Assembly: GCF_020536995.1 (NCBI RefSeq)
Contig: NC_068356.1
Coordinates: forward strand, 22,487,809-22,551,808
Direction: 5' to 3'
DNA from: Dreissena polymorpha
Taxonomy: Eukaryota > Mollusca > Bivalvia > Myida > Dreissenidae
Length of the DNA stretch: 64,000 nucleotides
A program made the position numbers and the translations under genes. A model generated the notes under the pieces. It did not search any database. It was not told the origin of the DNA and saw nothing but the letters and a program-made list of their open reading frames with translations. This document shows positions 1 to 13,700 of this stretch, in pieces (the stretch's first letter is position 1; the number at the start of each line of letters is the position of its first letter).

Positions 1-10
1 TTAGGTCAAT

Positions 11-2373
11 TTTTAGCTCACCTGATTGCTCAGGTGAACTTTTGTGACTGGTCTTTGTCCGTCGTCTGTCCGTCCTTCAGTCTGCATTTGTTCTTAAACA
101 CTCTAGAGGCCACATTTATTGTCCCATCTTCATGAAACTTGGTCAGAAGCTTTGTCCCAATGAAATCTTGGTTGAGTTCGAAATTGGGTCGTGCCGGGTC
201 AAAAACTAGGTCACTAGGTAAAAAAAAAGATGAAAACTTGTAAACACTGTAGAAGTCACATTTCATGCCCAATCTTCATGTAACTTTGTCAAAATGTTTG
301 GCTTAATAATATGTTGGTTGAGTTCAAAAGTGGTTCCGGTCCGTTGAAAAACATGGCCGCCAGTGGGCGGGGCATTTTTCCTTATTTGGCTATAGAGAAA
401 CCTTGTAAACACTCTAGAAGTCACAATTTTTGCCCAATCATCATGAAAGTTGGTCAAAACTTTGGTTTTATTGATATCTCGGACGAGTTCGAAAATGGTC
501 CAGATCAGTGAAAAAACATGACCGCCAGTGGTCGGGTCATTTTTCTCTATATGTATATAATGAAAACATGTGAACACTCTAGAATTCACATTTTTGACCC
601 AATTTCCATCTAATTTGGTCAGAGCATTTTTATCCTTGATATGAGAGTTTAGTTTGAAAATGGTTCCGGTCAGTTGAATAACACAGCTGCCAGGGGGGGG
701 GGGGGGCCAGTTTTCCTTATTTGGCTAAAGAGAAACCTTGTAAACTTTCTTGAAGTCACAATTTTTGCCCAATCATCATAAAAGTTTGTAAAAACATAGG
801 TTTTATTGATATCATTTTCATTTTTGGTCTAATTTTCATGAAATTTGGTCAGAACATTTGTTTCCTTGATATGAGAGTTGAGTTTGAAAATGGTTCCGGT
901 TAGTTCAATAACATGGCTGCCGGGGGGGGGGGGCATTTTTCCTTATTTGGCTATAGAGAAACCTTGTAAACACTCTAGAAGTCACAATTTTTGCCCAATC
1001 ATCATGAAAGATAATCAAAACATTGGTTTTATTGATATCTCGGACGAGTTCGAAAATGGTCCAGATGGGTGAAAAAAAATGGCCGCCAGTGGGCGGGGCA
1101 TTTTTATCTATATGTATATAGTGAAAATATGTGAACACTCTAGAAGTCACATTTTCATTTTTGGCCTAATTTTCATGAAATTTGGTCAGAACATTTGTTT
1201 CCTTGATATGAGAGTTGAGTTTGAAAATGGTTCCGGTTAGTTCAATAACATGGCTGCCGGGGGGGCATTTTTCCTTATTTGGCAATAGAGAAACCTTGTA
1301 AACACTCTAGAAGTCACACTTTTTGCCCAATCATCATGAAAGATAATCAAAACATTGGTTTTATTGATATCTCGGACAAGTTCGAAAATGGTCCAGATCG
1401 GTGAAAAAACATGGCCGCCAGTGGTCGGGTCATTTTTCTCTGTATGTATTTAGTGAAAACATGTGAACACTCTAGAAGTCACATTTTTGGCCCAATTTGC
1501 ATGAAATTTGGTCAGAACATTTTTATTCTTGATATGAGAGTTGAGTTCAAAAATGGTTCTGGTCAGTTGAATAACATGGCTGCCGGGGGGCAGTTTTCCT
1601 TATTTGGCTATAGAGAAACCTTGTAAACACTATAGAAGTCACAATGTTTGCCCAATCATCATGAAAGTTGGTCAAAACATTGGTTTTATTGATATCTCGG
1701 ACGAGTTCGAAAATGGCCCAGATCGGTGAAAACACATGGCTGCCAGTGGGCGGGCATTTTTCTCTATATGTATATAGTGAAAACATGTAAACACTAGAAG
1801 TCACATTTAGGCCCAATTTTCATGAAATTTGGTCAGAAAATTTGTTTCTTTGATATGAGAGTTGAGTTTGAAAATGGTTCCGGTCAGTTGAATGACATGG
1901 CCGGCTGGGGGGGGGGGGGGGGGCATAAAAGCTTGTGAACACTCTAGAAGTCACATTTTTTGCCCAATCATCATGAAACTTGGTGAAAAGATTGGTTTTA
2001 TATATATCCCATAATTAATGCCATAATTATTGCCCGTAGATTGTCCAAATTTTCATTATATTATACAAAATCCTTGTAAACACTCTAGAGGTCACAATTT
2101 TTTTTAAAGATTTTATGAATCTTGGTCGTAATATTCATTTTTGTAAGCAAAGTTTGATGTTTGGTAAGGGGGGTCAACTCAAAATATAGGCCACCAGGTC
2201 AAATCTTACAAAAACAAAATCACTCCATGTGCCAGAGTTTTGGCTCAATAATGATGAAACTTGACCAGGATGTTTGTCTGGACAATATCTAGGTCAAGTT
2301 TGACGTTTGGTAAAGATTGAATGAACTGACTCCTCTCAGGTGTACGAACTAGGGCCATCTTGGCCCTCTTGTT
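11..2373 (+). mobile_element. Helentron-like tandem-repeat element, family A
   Basis: Starts with a T-run and a hairpin (GCTCACCTGA / TCAGGTGA, about 15-36), then a TGTCCGTCC spacer. The core is a degenerate tandem array: the phrase CTTGTAAACACTCTAGAAG recurs near 396, 963, 1293 and 1620, a period of about 330 bp made of two alternating related units of about 165 bp. It ends with a small hairpin (GGGCCATCTTGGCCC, 2352-2366) followed by CTCTTGTTT. Several long G-runs occur. The open frames here are repeat-derived and are not genes. The architecture matches non-autonomous Helentron ('pearl'-like) elements known from bivalves; no helicase is visible, so the class is an inference. Confidence 0.6.
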
Positions 2374-2415
2374 TAAATAATATGCCACAAACAGCCACCA
2401 TTTAGGGGATAACAT

Positions 2416-3022
2416 ATGGCGCACCAAAGGGGTCGAAACTTTAACTTCTGCTGCAGCAGAAAAAAATGCTGCTCGAGCAGCATTTAAATCTCAAACAGCA
2501 AAATTCCTGCCCGATCAGCATTTTTTTCTGCTGCAGCAGAAAAATCCTGCTTGAACCCGTCAGCCAATCACATTTGAGCTTACAAACGGACGACATAAGC
2601 TACCTCTATGGAAAAAAAAAGACCTGACAATAACTTTAGAAAAACTGCAACAAACTCATAATCTGTGTTTTAATCCATTATTATTAAATCCTCATCCCTT
2701 TTTCGTAGTTGTTCATAAAATAATAATTAAGCTTTAAAATCTATAAGTCATGTAGGAACATGCAAATTTGGTTGATCAATTGCTTCAACGTTACATGATT
2801 TATGCCTATGTGTAATCTGATTCTGATGGGCTGATGCCATAATCTAAAAATAAATGCTGGTCGAGCAGGATTTTTCTGCTGCAGCAGAAAAAATGCTGCT
2901 CGAGCAGCAAATTGCTGCCCGAGCAGCATCTAGATGCTGCACGAGCAGTAATTTGCTGCTCGAGCAGCATTTTTTTCTGCAGCAGCAGAAGTTAAAGTTT
3001 CGACCCTTTTGGTGCGCCATAA
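2416..3022. mobile_element. MITE with palindrome-studded long terminal inverted repeats
   Basis: Both ends carry about 70 bp of inverted repeat: TATGGCGCACCAAA, then GGGTCGAAACTTTAAC, mirrored at 2985-3022. Inside each arm lie smaller perfect palindromes, TGCTGCTCGAGCAGCA and CTGCTGCAGCAG, repeated several more times toward the centre. TA flanks both termini, so the duplication could be TA. No coding sequence is present; the alanine/leucine-rich open frames are read-through of the palindromes. Confidence 0.75.
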
Positions 3023-4429
3023 TAACATGTTGTGTTGAACACCGTCCTCACTATCTTAAATGTCTAATGTCAAATTTGGCCATAAAAAAGCTATAACTTC
3101 ATCATTCATGTTGTAATTTCAAAATAACTTTCCACAAAGTGTCCAGCATGATAAGACAATATATAGATTGTAACAACCGTCACTTTACCTAAAAGGTCAA
3201 TTTCAATCTAAAAGGTCATAGGTTAAATATGGCATAAAAAAGCTGGGTCATATAGTGCTTAAAACTAGTTTATTAGGTTAAATTATAGAAAATGCTACTG
3301 AACCTTTGTTCTAATGATATATCAGCCAAATTAAAAACGTCCTCATCTGAACCGCTCGTGCGTCTGTAAACCGTACTGGGCGATTTATTTTGTGGATAAC
3401 AAACCATGCATGGAATATTTAGACTACTGGTATGCTTTAACTGTGCAAAAAGCTATCATGTGTGATCACAAAACCAAATATCAGGTTTAAACGGATGTAA
3501 AGGTGCTTCATTGAAATACTCATAACTTTAAAATGACTGCATATTTTTAGGAGCAATTTTGACGAAACATTAAAAAAGGGACGCATTTACATAACTGCAT
3601 ATTCATATTTTAAATATTCGGTTTATTTTAGTCACAATATACGTTTGAAGTAGGGTTTCACTTTTTTGAGTCACCCTGTACTTTAGGTGATTGATTGTTA
3701 TTAAACTTTCATGATGTCTCAGTAAGCATAAAATCAACATTTTGATGCAAAAATAGAAATATTTAAAATATGGCAATTAGGACAATGGGAAAGACACATT
3801 CTCTGTAAAATACCCAGATCAAAGTATTTCAAAAACAATTCAAGTGGCAGCATTTTATTACTATGCTTATGTTTTATTGTTTGTTGTGATTATGCCAAAA
3901 CTAGTCTATGCCGTATCGGACAGTTTATGCCCACCAAGGGTCCAAAACTTTCCTAAAGTTTATAAACCGTCCGATACGGTTTGAAATAGTTTTGGACCAG
4001 TTCGTACACCGTAGCCAAATGTTGTGCAAACTTGTGAATGCTACCTGCTCAAAACTCTTGAGGTCTTAGTTAAGTACTAGTGTTTGGTCCTCTTTTAAAA
4101 TATTTTACCACAACTTTCTGCCATGTGGAGACTGCATGTCATGTGAAGGAATTGTCTCTTAACCTAAAAGGTGAAGGTAACACCTACAGGTTAAATTTGA
4201 CAACACTCTGACCAATCATGCGTCCTACTTCTGCCAAGTGTTTGAAAATTCATCCATGCTAGACAAAGATTTGCTCTGGAAAAGAGCCAGAGGTGGATTT
4301 CATATTTGATCATGGAGCTTGAATTGTGACAATAAACTGGGACCAAGTGATTTGAATCTTGCTGACGCATGCTATATAAAATTATGTTCAAGACAAAAAA
4401 TCGGCTAATGATGAATGTATTCCATTTTA
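3023..4429. other. Intergenic DNA with one foldback
   Basis: I see no gene here. The one structured segment is a foldback at about 3897-3994: arms containing CCGTATCGGAC and GTCCGATACGG with a loop of about 30 bp, probably a decayed short inverted-repeat element. The rest is AT-rich, non-repetitive sequence. Confidence 0.4.
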
Positions 4430-4818
4430 TACGCCCGTTTAAAAAAAACGGGACGTATTATAGTTTCACCTTGGCGGTGGACGGGCAGGCGGCGTCCACA
4501 GCAGTGTCCACTCTCTAATTCAAATAGTTTTCATCCGATCTTCGCCAAACTTGGTCAGAAGTTTTATCTAGACAATATCTAGGTCAAGTTCGAATATGGG
4601 TCAAAAACTAGATCAAAAGGTCACTTAGTGTATTTCAAGCATTTAGCATGGTGTCCGCTCTCTAATTGAAGTAGTTTTCATCTGATCTTCAACAAATTTG
4701 GTCAGAAGTTGTGTCTAGATGATATGTAGGTCAAGTTCAAATACGGGTCATGGTAAAGTTATCAAGTTGTCCAAAACTTTCAAACGGGCATATATTGTGA
4801 CAGTTTTGCACTCTTGTT
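4430..4818 (+). mobile_element. Helentron-like element, family B (copy 1)
   Basis: Begins with the hairpin ACGCCCGTTT / AAACGGGACGT, then TATTATAG and a GGACGGGCAGGCGGCGTCC spacer. It holds about two units of 155-160 bp with the phrase TTTGGTCAGAAGTT and ends at GCACTCTTGTT. A second, longer copy lies at 54660-55406. Non-coding. Confidence 0.6.
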
Positions 4819-4890
4819 CTATTTTACAATTGATTTGAATTGCGATCTTGGACCTAGAGGCATGAGGTAGGCTCTTCATAGTGCTAAGAG

Positions 4891-5450
4891 TTATTATCCC
4901 CCGCAATAGGTGGAGGGATATTGTTTTGGCGTTGTCTGTCCTTCCGTCCGTCCTTCTGTCAGTCCGTCCGGCACTTTTGTGTCTGGAGCCATATCTTGGA
5001 AGTGCTTTGGCGTATTTCATTGAAACTTGGTATGAGTATATATATGGATAAGAGGATGATGCACCCCAAATGTCATTGTACACCATTTGTTAATAACTGA
5101 GTTATGGCCCTTTGTATCTTGAAAAAATGCTTTTTTTGTCAGGAGCCATATCTTGGAAGTGCTTTGGCTGATTTCATTGAATCTTGGTATGAGTATATAT
5201 ATATATATATATATATATGGATAAGAGGATGATGCACACCAAATGGCATTGTACACCATTGGATACCGGTAATAACAGAGTTATGGCCATTTGTATCTTG
5301 AAAAAATGCTTTTTTTGTGCGTCCGGAGCCATATCTTGGATGTGTTTTGACGGATTTCATTGAAACTTGGTATGAGTATATATATGGATAAGAGGATGAT
5401 GCACGTTGGCATTGTCTATCCGTCCAGAAAACTTTTGTGTCCAAAAGTAT
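4891..5450 (+). mobile_element. Helentron-like element, family C, with AT microsatellite
   Basis: Hairpin TATCCCCC / GGAGGGATA at 4894-4920, then a TGTCTGTCC/CCGTCC spacer. Three tandem units follow, each marked by GGAGCCATATCTTGGA near 4985, 5142 and 5324; the second is lengthened by an (AT)n run at about 5193-5218. The right end is truncated or degenerate. The overlapping tyrosine/serine-rich minus-strand open frames are produced by the repeat. Confidence 0.55.
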
Positions 5451-5977
5451 ATTGGCGGTGATATCAATTCAACGAATTTGCTTGTTTTATAGACAATCTT
5501 GCCAATCATGTTTATCACTTGTACAAAGCTATTTGGAAATCCATCTAACATCTATGGTAGTTTTATGCCTAAGGCAGTGTTCAGGGTTGATTTCTTCTAT
5601 TTGACCTTGGATCATGAATTGTGACCTTCCTTGAATTATTGGGTCTTGTTCTAAAATGGAATTCTGTCTTATTATGCTTGTCACATCATCATGAAATTAT
5701 TTGAAAACCCACACAATATGGCCATTTCTCAAACATATAAAACAAGGTACCACAATCTAGGTTTACAAATCCACAAACTTGCCTCAGAAGTTGTTTAGGT
5801 ATGACCCTTTTAAGATGATATAAGTCATGTTTTTGGTCAACAGTTTTTTATCAAAGGATTGCTTTAAATATAGAATGGACACAACTTTTTAACGAACAGA
5901 TCTTGTTACATTTAATGGGATTAACAAGATGCCATTTCATTTCAAATTGCATATGCAATGTATTATAAACACTTTTA

Positions 5978-6750
5978 GCACACCTCCAGCTTTTGTGATA
6001 AACTTTTGTCCGTCAATTTTGAGTGTCTTCAACATTTAGCTGTTGAACACTCTATATGCCACAGCTTAATGTAACTGGGTCAAGACATTTGCCCTTATGA
6101 TATCTTGGCCAAGTTTGAAGCTTTCTCTTGTGCAGTCAATAACTTAGATATAGACCGTGCTCTTTGAAAATGGGGTTTAATGCATGTGCGCAAAGTGTCA
6201 TCCCAGATTAGCCTGTGCAGTCAACACAGGCAAATCAGGGACAACACTTTCCACTTGTATAGTATTTTTTATTTACAGAAAGAGTCTTCTTACCAAAAAT
6301 CTAGGCCGAAAGTTTTGTTCCTGATTAGCCTGTGTGGACTGCACAGGCTAATCTGGGATGACACTACGCACATGCATTAAACCCCCTTTTCACAGAGCTA
6401 AGCCCATATAGGTTACCAGGTGAAATATAAGAAAACGCTTGTTAATACTCTGAAAAACACATGGTTTTGTACAATCCTCATGAAACTTAATCAGAACATT
6501 TGTTGTAATGCTTTCTCATCCAAGTTAGAAAATGTTTCCTTTTTGTTGAAAACATTGCCATCATTGGGGCAGTTTTCCTTTTATTCTTCATTCGTTCTTA
6601 TGATATATCAGCCAAGTTATCAAATGATTCTAGGCAAAAACAAATGTCAGAAGTTGCATCTATTAGCAAACCTCACACAAGCTGCTTGTTAGTTTATTTC
6701 ATTAGTTCTCAGGTAAGTGATTTGGGCCTTTTACCCTCTTGTTTGACAAA
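5978..6750 (+). mobile_element. Decayed family-A-like element split by a MITE
   Basis: Family-A phrases (GTTGAACACTCTATATGCCAC, ATGAAACTTAATCAGAACATTTG) lie on both sides of the MITE at 6150-6404, and the sequence closes with TTTTACCCTCTTGTTT. No coding potential. Confidence 0.45.
6150..6404. mobile_element. MITE with internal sub-palindromes (family N)
   Basis: Near-perfect long inverted repeat: GGGGTTTAATGCATGTGCG at the left, its complement CACATGCATTAAACCCC at the right. Each arm contains a smaller palindrome around AGCCTGTGCAGTC. Further copies lie at 10948-11160 and, decayed, at 27225-27420. Non-coding. Confidence 0.7.
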
Positions 6751-6754
6751 AGTG

Positions 6755-7797
6755 AACAGAAACTATGTGAGAAGTAGATACTTTATACTTTATTTAAATA
6801 TGCACAAATTCATATTATATAGCAAGTAAATTTAAAATGCAATTGAATGTACAAATGAAACAAAAACATTTTATTTCTTAAAAACACAATCCAAATAATA
6901 CAAACAGACAAGCATTACAAAAAATGGATTGCTAACCCTCCTAGTAAGAAAGATAAACAAAAGAGAACAACTTCTCACATAACATTAAATATTTTCCATT
7001 ATTTGATGTTTTGTTTGACACGCAATATAAATGTTCAATAGTGGGTGGGTTAAGTACTGAAACTTGTAATAAATTATACAAACATCAAGTGAAGGTAAAC
7101 ATTTTGATTAATACAAGAGTCCATTCCCATTCTTCACTTTGTAATTATTATAAGCTTGCTACATGTAGCACAAAAAATAGTTGTAAAGCACATAGTATAT
7201 TAATTATCACAGTATTTGCCAAGTTTTATATAACAATATAATTCAATTACACATAATACATGAAATAGACTGAATATTCCCTGTAAATAAATCTCTTGTT
7301 TGAATATCTTAATTGCTAAATGTGTGGACTGTAATAATATATCATTCATTGAGATTAAAAAAACACCAAAATGTCTGAGTAAACATTCATTTTAACCACC
7401 ATGCTCAATTTAATTATAAGAACAGTTCTAAGGAGACAATTTAAATCATAGTTAATTAAACTGTTTTGATGTTCATGACACAGGTAAAAGAACAATACTC
7501 AAGCATAGTTAAATATATTAATGAATATTCACTTGTTTAATCCAACTCAATAATGCAAAATCTAAAAAAACCTACACATTCTTTCACCAGGTCATACACA
7601 CAAAAATTGCTTTTTTAAGTAAACAACAAAAACCGTTAATATTATCAGACAAAAAATGAGTCTACTTTCTAATCAGGCATAAAGGAACATTGTTCTGAAC
7701 TCGATGTAATGTTCACAGGTTGACTTAAGAGCCCAGTCAACAAACAGTAATTGATCAACACTAAGTACATGTATCTAAGCATGCTCAATAGCCGGGC
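6755..7797 (-). other. CFAP52 3' flank and probable 3' UTR
   Basis: AT-rich, apparently non-repetitive DNA directly downstream of the CFAP52 stop codon. On the minus strand, AATAAA signals occur at 6870-6875 and 6789-6794, which would give a 3' UTR of about 0.9-1.0 kb. The poly(A) site cannot be fixed from sequence. The short open frames here do not look coding. Confidence 0.4.
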
Positions 7798-10700
7798 CTA
7801 GAACGGAAACTTCCAGACCAGCACGGCCCCATCCTCACTGACACTGGTGATGTACTTCTGCTGGGGGCAGATTTTGATACGCACAATGGTAGCGCTGTGA
7901 CCTGTACCCACGGCAACCACCTCACCATCGTTGTATGTCCACACCTGAAGAACAGTCATGGTGTTAATTATCACAGGTTATTTTATGCACAGTATTGAAA
8001 ACTATCAGTAAAATACATCCTCACTCACTGAGCTCACTGAGATGATTACTTTTATAAGGTAAAGAATGCTCAATAACAAGAGAAGGGAACAATTTACATT
8101 TTTATTCATTGAAGCATTCTTAAACTATGAATGTTCCTAATTTCCAAAAGATCATATAAAGTGAAATTTCTATAAAAACGGATGTACAACTGTCTATTAA
8201 AACACACAGATGAATGCATACAGTTTAAATTAACCCACAATAATTTTCAAATAATACTCAAGATGCCAAAGACATCATATGAAAAAATTGCATCATTCAC
8301 TTGCCAAACAGTTGGAAAGCCAAACACATTTTTCATTAGTCAGTAAAATCCTATTAAAAATGCCATCTTGTAAAAAAAATACACTGTTTTAAAAGTATGC
8401 ATTTTATTGGTCTTTAACTAATGTTTACTGTTGTAGATATGATGGCACAAAAAAATTGGAGAAAACAAGATATGTGGAAAAGCCATGCATGTATGATACC
8501 TACACACACAAGTTTTGCTTGATACCTCTGTCAAAAAGTTATTGAGCAGATTTTATTTTTTAGCTACAGTGACCTTGACCTTAAATTTATTGGCCTCAAA
8601 TTTAATTGCTAGCTAGGTCTTTAAGTTATAGAGTAGAAACCTGTTTTATGTAACAGTAAACCTGACTTTGACCCGAATGGCCCCAAATGCAATTTAAAGC
8701 TAGGGTCCGTTCAAATTACCCACAAACAAAATTTGAATGCAATACCTCAATCCAACTAAAGTTATTGAGCAGAAACAATCTTTCTATTTTTAATATCAGT
8801 TACCTTGACATTACATACCACAAGTTCAGTCCCTAGCTATGTCTCTTTTTAAGCTTAGATTATGTAAAGTTTTATCAAGATTGGTTCATGCAAACTAAAG
8901 TTATCGAAAGAAAACAATTATGTAGAAAGCAGACTTAATAAATTCTGAAAATTTTGGATAATTCAAGGGCTATAATTTAGAAGTCTATCAGGTGATCTGG
9001 TTGGTTATAAAACTTGGTTGAGATATAATGCATATAAACATTGTACTCATGTTTGGACGTAATATGTATTTTAAACTATTTGAGTAGCAGGGGAAAAGGT
9101 TAATTTGGTGTTTTTTTCTATTTTCTATTCAAGGGCCATAATTCTTCATGCGATCTGTCAGGTTATTTAACAAGGTAATGTTATTATGCCCAAAAACATT
9201 ATCACCAAGCTTCATGATTATCTTATTTAAACGTGTGAAAATATTGAGCACACTTTGTTTTGCTGGACGCTGTATGCCAACCGTAGGTGTTCATATAGTA
9301 TGCATTGTTTTATAAACTGGAATATAAAAACTTTTTATTTTGTATCAATAAATCTTGAGGAATGAGCATAATCATTTTCTTAAATGTGTTTACCTTCAAG
9401 AGTTTGTCATCACCACCAGTGACAAAGTATTGGCCATCTAGTGAAAGGTCCATGGCATTAACAGCCCCAGTCAGGGATCCCTCTAGGTCGCGAATCTGAG
9501 AGCCGTCATAGCATTCCCAGTAACTAATCTTGCGGTCTGTACCGCTGGTAAAGATTTGGGTCTCATCTTTGTTGTAGCAGACACACTTGAACAACGTGTT
9601 GGCAAACACGATCTGGCTTCTGGACCGCTTCCTAAAAAACAAGACATAAGTCCATAGTGCAAGGATAACCCCCTTATTCCATTTTTTATCAAAACTCCAC
9701 TTACATCAATAACATGTTGTTAGTGTAAAATGTTACTGTTAATGGCACAATTTGAATTTGAACGATGTTAATGAGACAGATGACAAACACCACACTCAAG
9801 TCTTCTCATAGTTGTTAAACAATTGCATGATGATTGACAAAGCAACTGCCTGGAAAAGATGCTTTTTGGCCAAATACAAATTTAAAGGCCAATTAAAATG
9901 TTAATGACCCTCTTAAATGGTAAAATGTTTAACTGACCCGATGATATTATTAAATACTTGTGGAAATGATGATAATCCATTACAAAAACACAAAAACAAA
10001 TTGTCAAATCAATTTTAAATATGGCATTTTTAATTAATCATCAGTAACAAAACATTTATCCTTCTTTGGTAGTATATTATTTATCTTAAATTGTGTTCCT
10101 TTATTAACATTAAGGGTGATATGGCTTTGACAATTCACACATAACTATACACCATTAACAATTCACAAGATACTTACTCAAGGTTCCATATGATACATGT
10201 TCCATCAGTGCTGGCCGACACACACTCTCTGTCATCTCTACGGATCTTGATATCGGACACAGACCCTTTGTGCTCCTTGAGCGTATCCATCAAGGTGTAG
10301 CTAGGATCGCCACGCCCGTCCCAGCGGAACTGCCAGATCCTCACCTGGCCCTCGCCACCACCAGACACAATCTTGAAGTCCCACTGGCCCTGGTATCCGA
10401 GATTCTGTGTGCAGGCAAGGGCTGTAACTCCCTTGTTGTGTGCCGCACTGATTGCCTTCCTCAGGACCAGATCATTGTTTGATTTACCGTTGAAGCCAAA
10501 CACTCGAATGATTCCATCGTCCCAAGCTGTAATAAAATGAGATGCTGAATAAGTATAGATCATAAAAAACAACTCCAAATAGACAAAAATAAGATATAAC
10601 GTTTATTCTCATTTCGTAAATATGCATGTTTGTATTAACTTTTGTTATAGTATTTAAAGTATAAGCAGTCAATCCTTTTTAAATATTGAAATGATTTTCA

Positions 10701-13700
10701 CCGAATCCTCCAAATCAATACCCTTCTGATTTGTTCCAAATTCAATAAACCTACCAGAGACAATGGCCTGTCCATTGCAAGCGAGAGTGATGGCATTGCA
10801 TGTCATGTTGGGTACAATGTGTCTCTTGAGCTCCTTCATGTTCTTCAAGGCCCAGATTCTGATCTGCTCCTTCTGGCAGGTGAGCACAAGGTCAGAGGTG
10901 CCACTGCAGTACAAAACAACACACATGAGTCTCGCTATAGGATAAGAGGGCTTAATGCATGTGCATAAAGTGTTGTCCCAGATAAGCCTGTACAGTCTAC
11001 ACAGGCTAATAAGGGACAACACTTTCAGCCTAGACTGGATTTTTATTTAAAAGAGACTTTTTTTTAAACAAAAAATGACATACAAGCCGAAAGTGTCGTC
11101 CCTGATTTGCCTGTGCAGAGGCTTGTCTGAGACGACACTTTACGCACATGCATTAAGCCAGGTTTCAAATGCATAACCTATACAGAGAAGGTGGAGTATT
11201 AGTGTTCATTGATGTCTCACTGTCAGGGCCTTCTTTACCTATAAGACATCAGCTGTCCACACATCCTCATTTTTCTTACAGTGGGTAAATCAGACATTAT
11301 TTAATATGGAATATAATATCAATATTATATTAATTGAATATTTGAATTAATTCTTTTTAACGTATCAATTACTATAAAATGTCCACACATAAATCCTTCT
11401 GATTAAAAGCATTATTAGAACTTATTGAGATGTTAATACATTTATTTTGTAAAGTTTGTTTTCAAATATAAATCATTAGATGAAATTCTGACATAATTTA
11501 GAGACAAGAGATGGGTGCCACACTTTGCTGTGAAAGCTTGTCAGAATTATTTTTTTTAGAGGTCACAGTGACCTTGACCTTTGACCTAGTGACCCGAAAA
11601 TGGGTGTGGCGTGTAAAACTCATCAAGGTGCATCTACATATGAAGTGTCAAAGTTGTAGGTGGAAGCACTTTGATTTTAGAGCAAATGTTAAGGTTTTAG
11701 CACGACCTCGGCGAATGACACGACACGACGAGCTGGCTATGACAATAGCTCGGGTTTTCTCTGAAAACAGCCTCGCTAAAAATGAAATTATTTTAGGAAG
11801 AAAAAAAAACCTATATCTTGCTACAATTAAAATTTGTAAGTATACATGTACCAGATAAAAATTGTGCATGAAGTAATTAATTGCAAAAGTACTTACGGAG
11901 GGAAGATGACATCATTCACACGAGCAGAGTGGCAGGTTTTTGTAAGTTCACAAGTATCAAATGTAGGAACACCAGATTTGTCGGAGCTCTCATAACCAAA
12001 TTTGTACATTCTAGCATTGGCAGTCCCCACAAAGAACTGAAAATGAGAAGACATGCTTATTTGTCACATGTTATTTATGTTTTCCTAGCATTATATTAAA
12101 AACAAGAGCTGTCACCATAGGATGACTTATGCCCACTATAAGCGCTTGATAGAAGTTATGAGCTTTTTTCGAAACCTAAACGCAGATTTCGAAACCTAAA
12201 AGCGGACCCTAAGTTCAAGGTCAAGGTCACAGGGGTCAAAATGTGTGTGCATATGGAAAGGCCTTGTCCATATACACATGCATGCCAAATATGAAATTGC
12301 TATCTAAAGTGACATAGAAATTATGAGCATTTTTCGAAACCTAAACGCAAAGTGTGACGGACAGACAGTCCGATCACTATATGCCCTCCTTTGGGTGCAT
12401 AAAAACAATTATCAGCAAATATTTGCAAGTTTTGAAAGATTGTGTACATGAGAAAAATATCAGGGCTATCTGCTGTTCCAGTCTCGGCATTTTGACCAAA
12501 ATTGGGGAATAAGTGTTTTTGTTTTTTTGCTAACAAATGCTTCACAAATGAGACTAAAAGTGTTTTAAATATTATATTTAATAAGGTGTTACTTGTAGAG
12601 CTGAGTGGTAGATAAACTAAATGTTGAGATCTAAGAAACAAACAAACAAACACTGTTCTCCCTATAATATAATAAGCCATTGATTCTAATTCCAACATTT
12701 GACCATTATTGTAAAAGAAATGGCTACACATGTCAAAATGTAGACATTATTGTTAAAGGGATAGCTAACAACATGTGGCCATTATTGTAACGAAATTGCT
12801 ACACATTTGAACAAGTCAATCAAGTGATGAGGACTTTTAATCCCAGCCCAGACACTTAACGTGAGTAAAATTATTTTGAAAGAGCCTGCCATTCTCCCAT
12901 AATTCTGATTCAATTGGGCAGTTTTCAATTACTTACACAAATATGTGTACATAGTTCTGGTAAACTCCTTTGGTCAGCTATAGCTTTCCCAATCATAGAT
13001 TAACTGATCACTGAGATATTATTAAATAATTGTGCAAATGATGATTATCAATTTTTTCCTTCACAATACCTTAAAATAGCAATAATGTCAACAGACCGTT
13101 GTATCAGAATATTGTCTGTAGGCGATGTTCATTTCTAGGTTAAGTGTGTAAACCTCACCTGATGGCCTGCCCCCCTGAGAGAAATGGATGTGATGGCTGC
13201 ATCTCGGTTGCTCTTCACAGTCTCATCTTGCCAACACCTGCAATCAATCAATACTCCTGTTATGTAAAAGACATATTTATACATGTACACATACAACTAA
13301 ATGTTCTACCAAAATTATCGAAGGAATCTGTTAAATTAAATATGAGATGAAATAATATAAACATTATTCATAACATTTCATTACAGTACTCATTTGTAAA
13401 CATCACATAAGTGTACATAAAATAATGACAACCATGTTCAGAGATGACTGTTATACATCTCCTAAACTTCTTCAGAACAAGAGCTTTCTCCATAGGATGA
13501 CATATGCCCCCGATAAACGCTTTAATAGAAGTTATGAGCATTTTTCGAAACTTAAACGCATTTTTCGAAACCTAAACGTGGACCCTAAGTTCAAGTTCAA
13601 GGTCAAGGTCAAAGGGTCAAAATTTGTGTGCGTATGAAAATGCCTTGTCCATATACACATGCATACCAAATATGAAGGGACATAGAAGTTATGAGCATTT

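Noticed and set aside
263-1816. Several 60-108 codon open frames at the left end, similar to each other
   Set aside because: They are repeats of the family-A unit; similarity follows from the tandem array, not from a protein family.
12321-12731. 136-codon minus-strand open frame
   Set aside because: It runs from intron DNA into a family-L repeat and has no family features; AT-driven composition.
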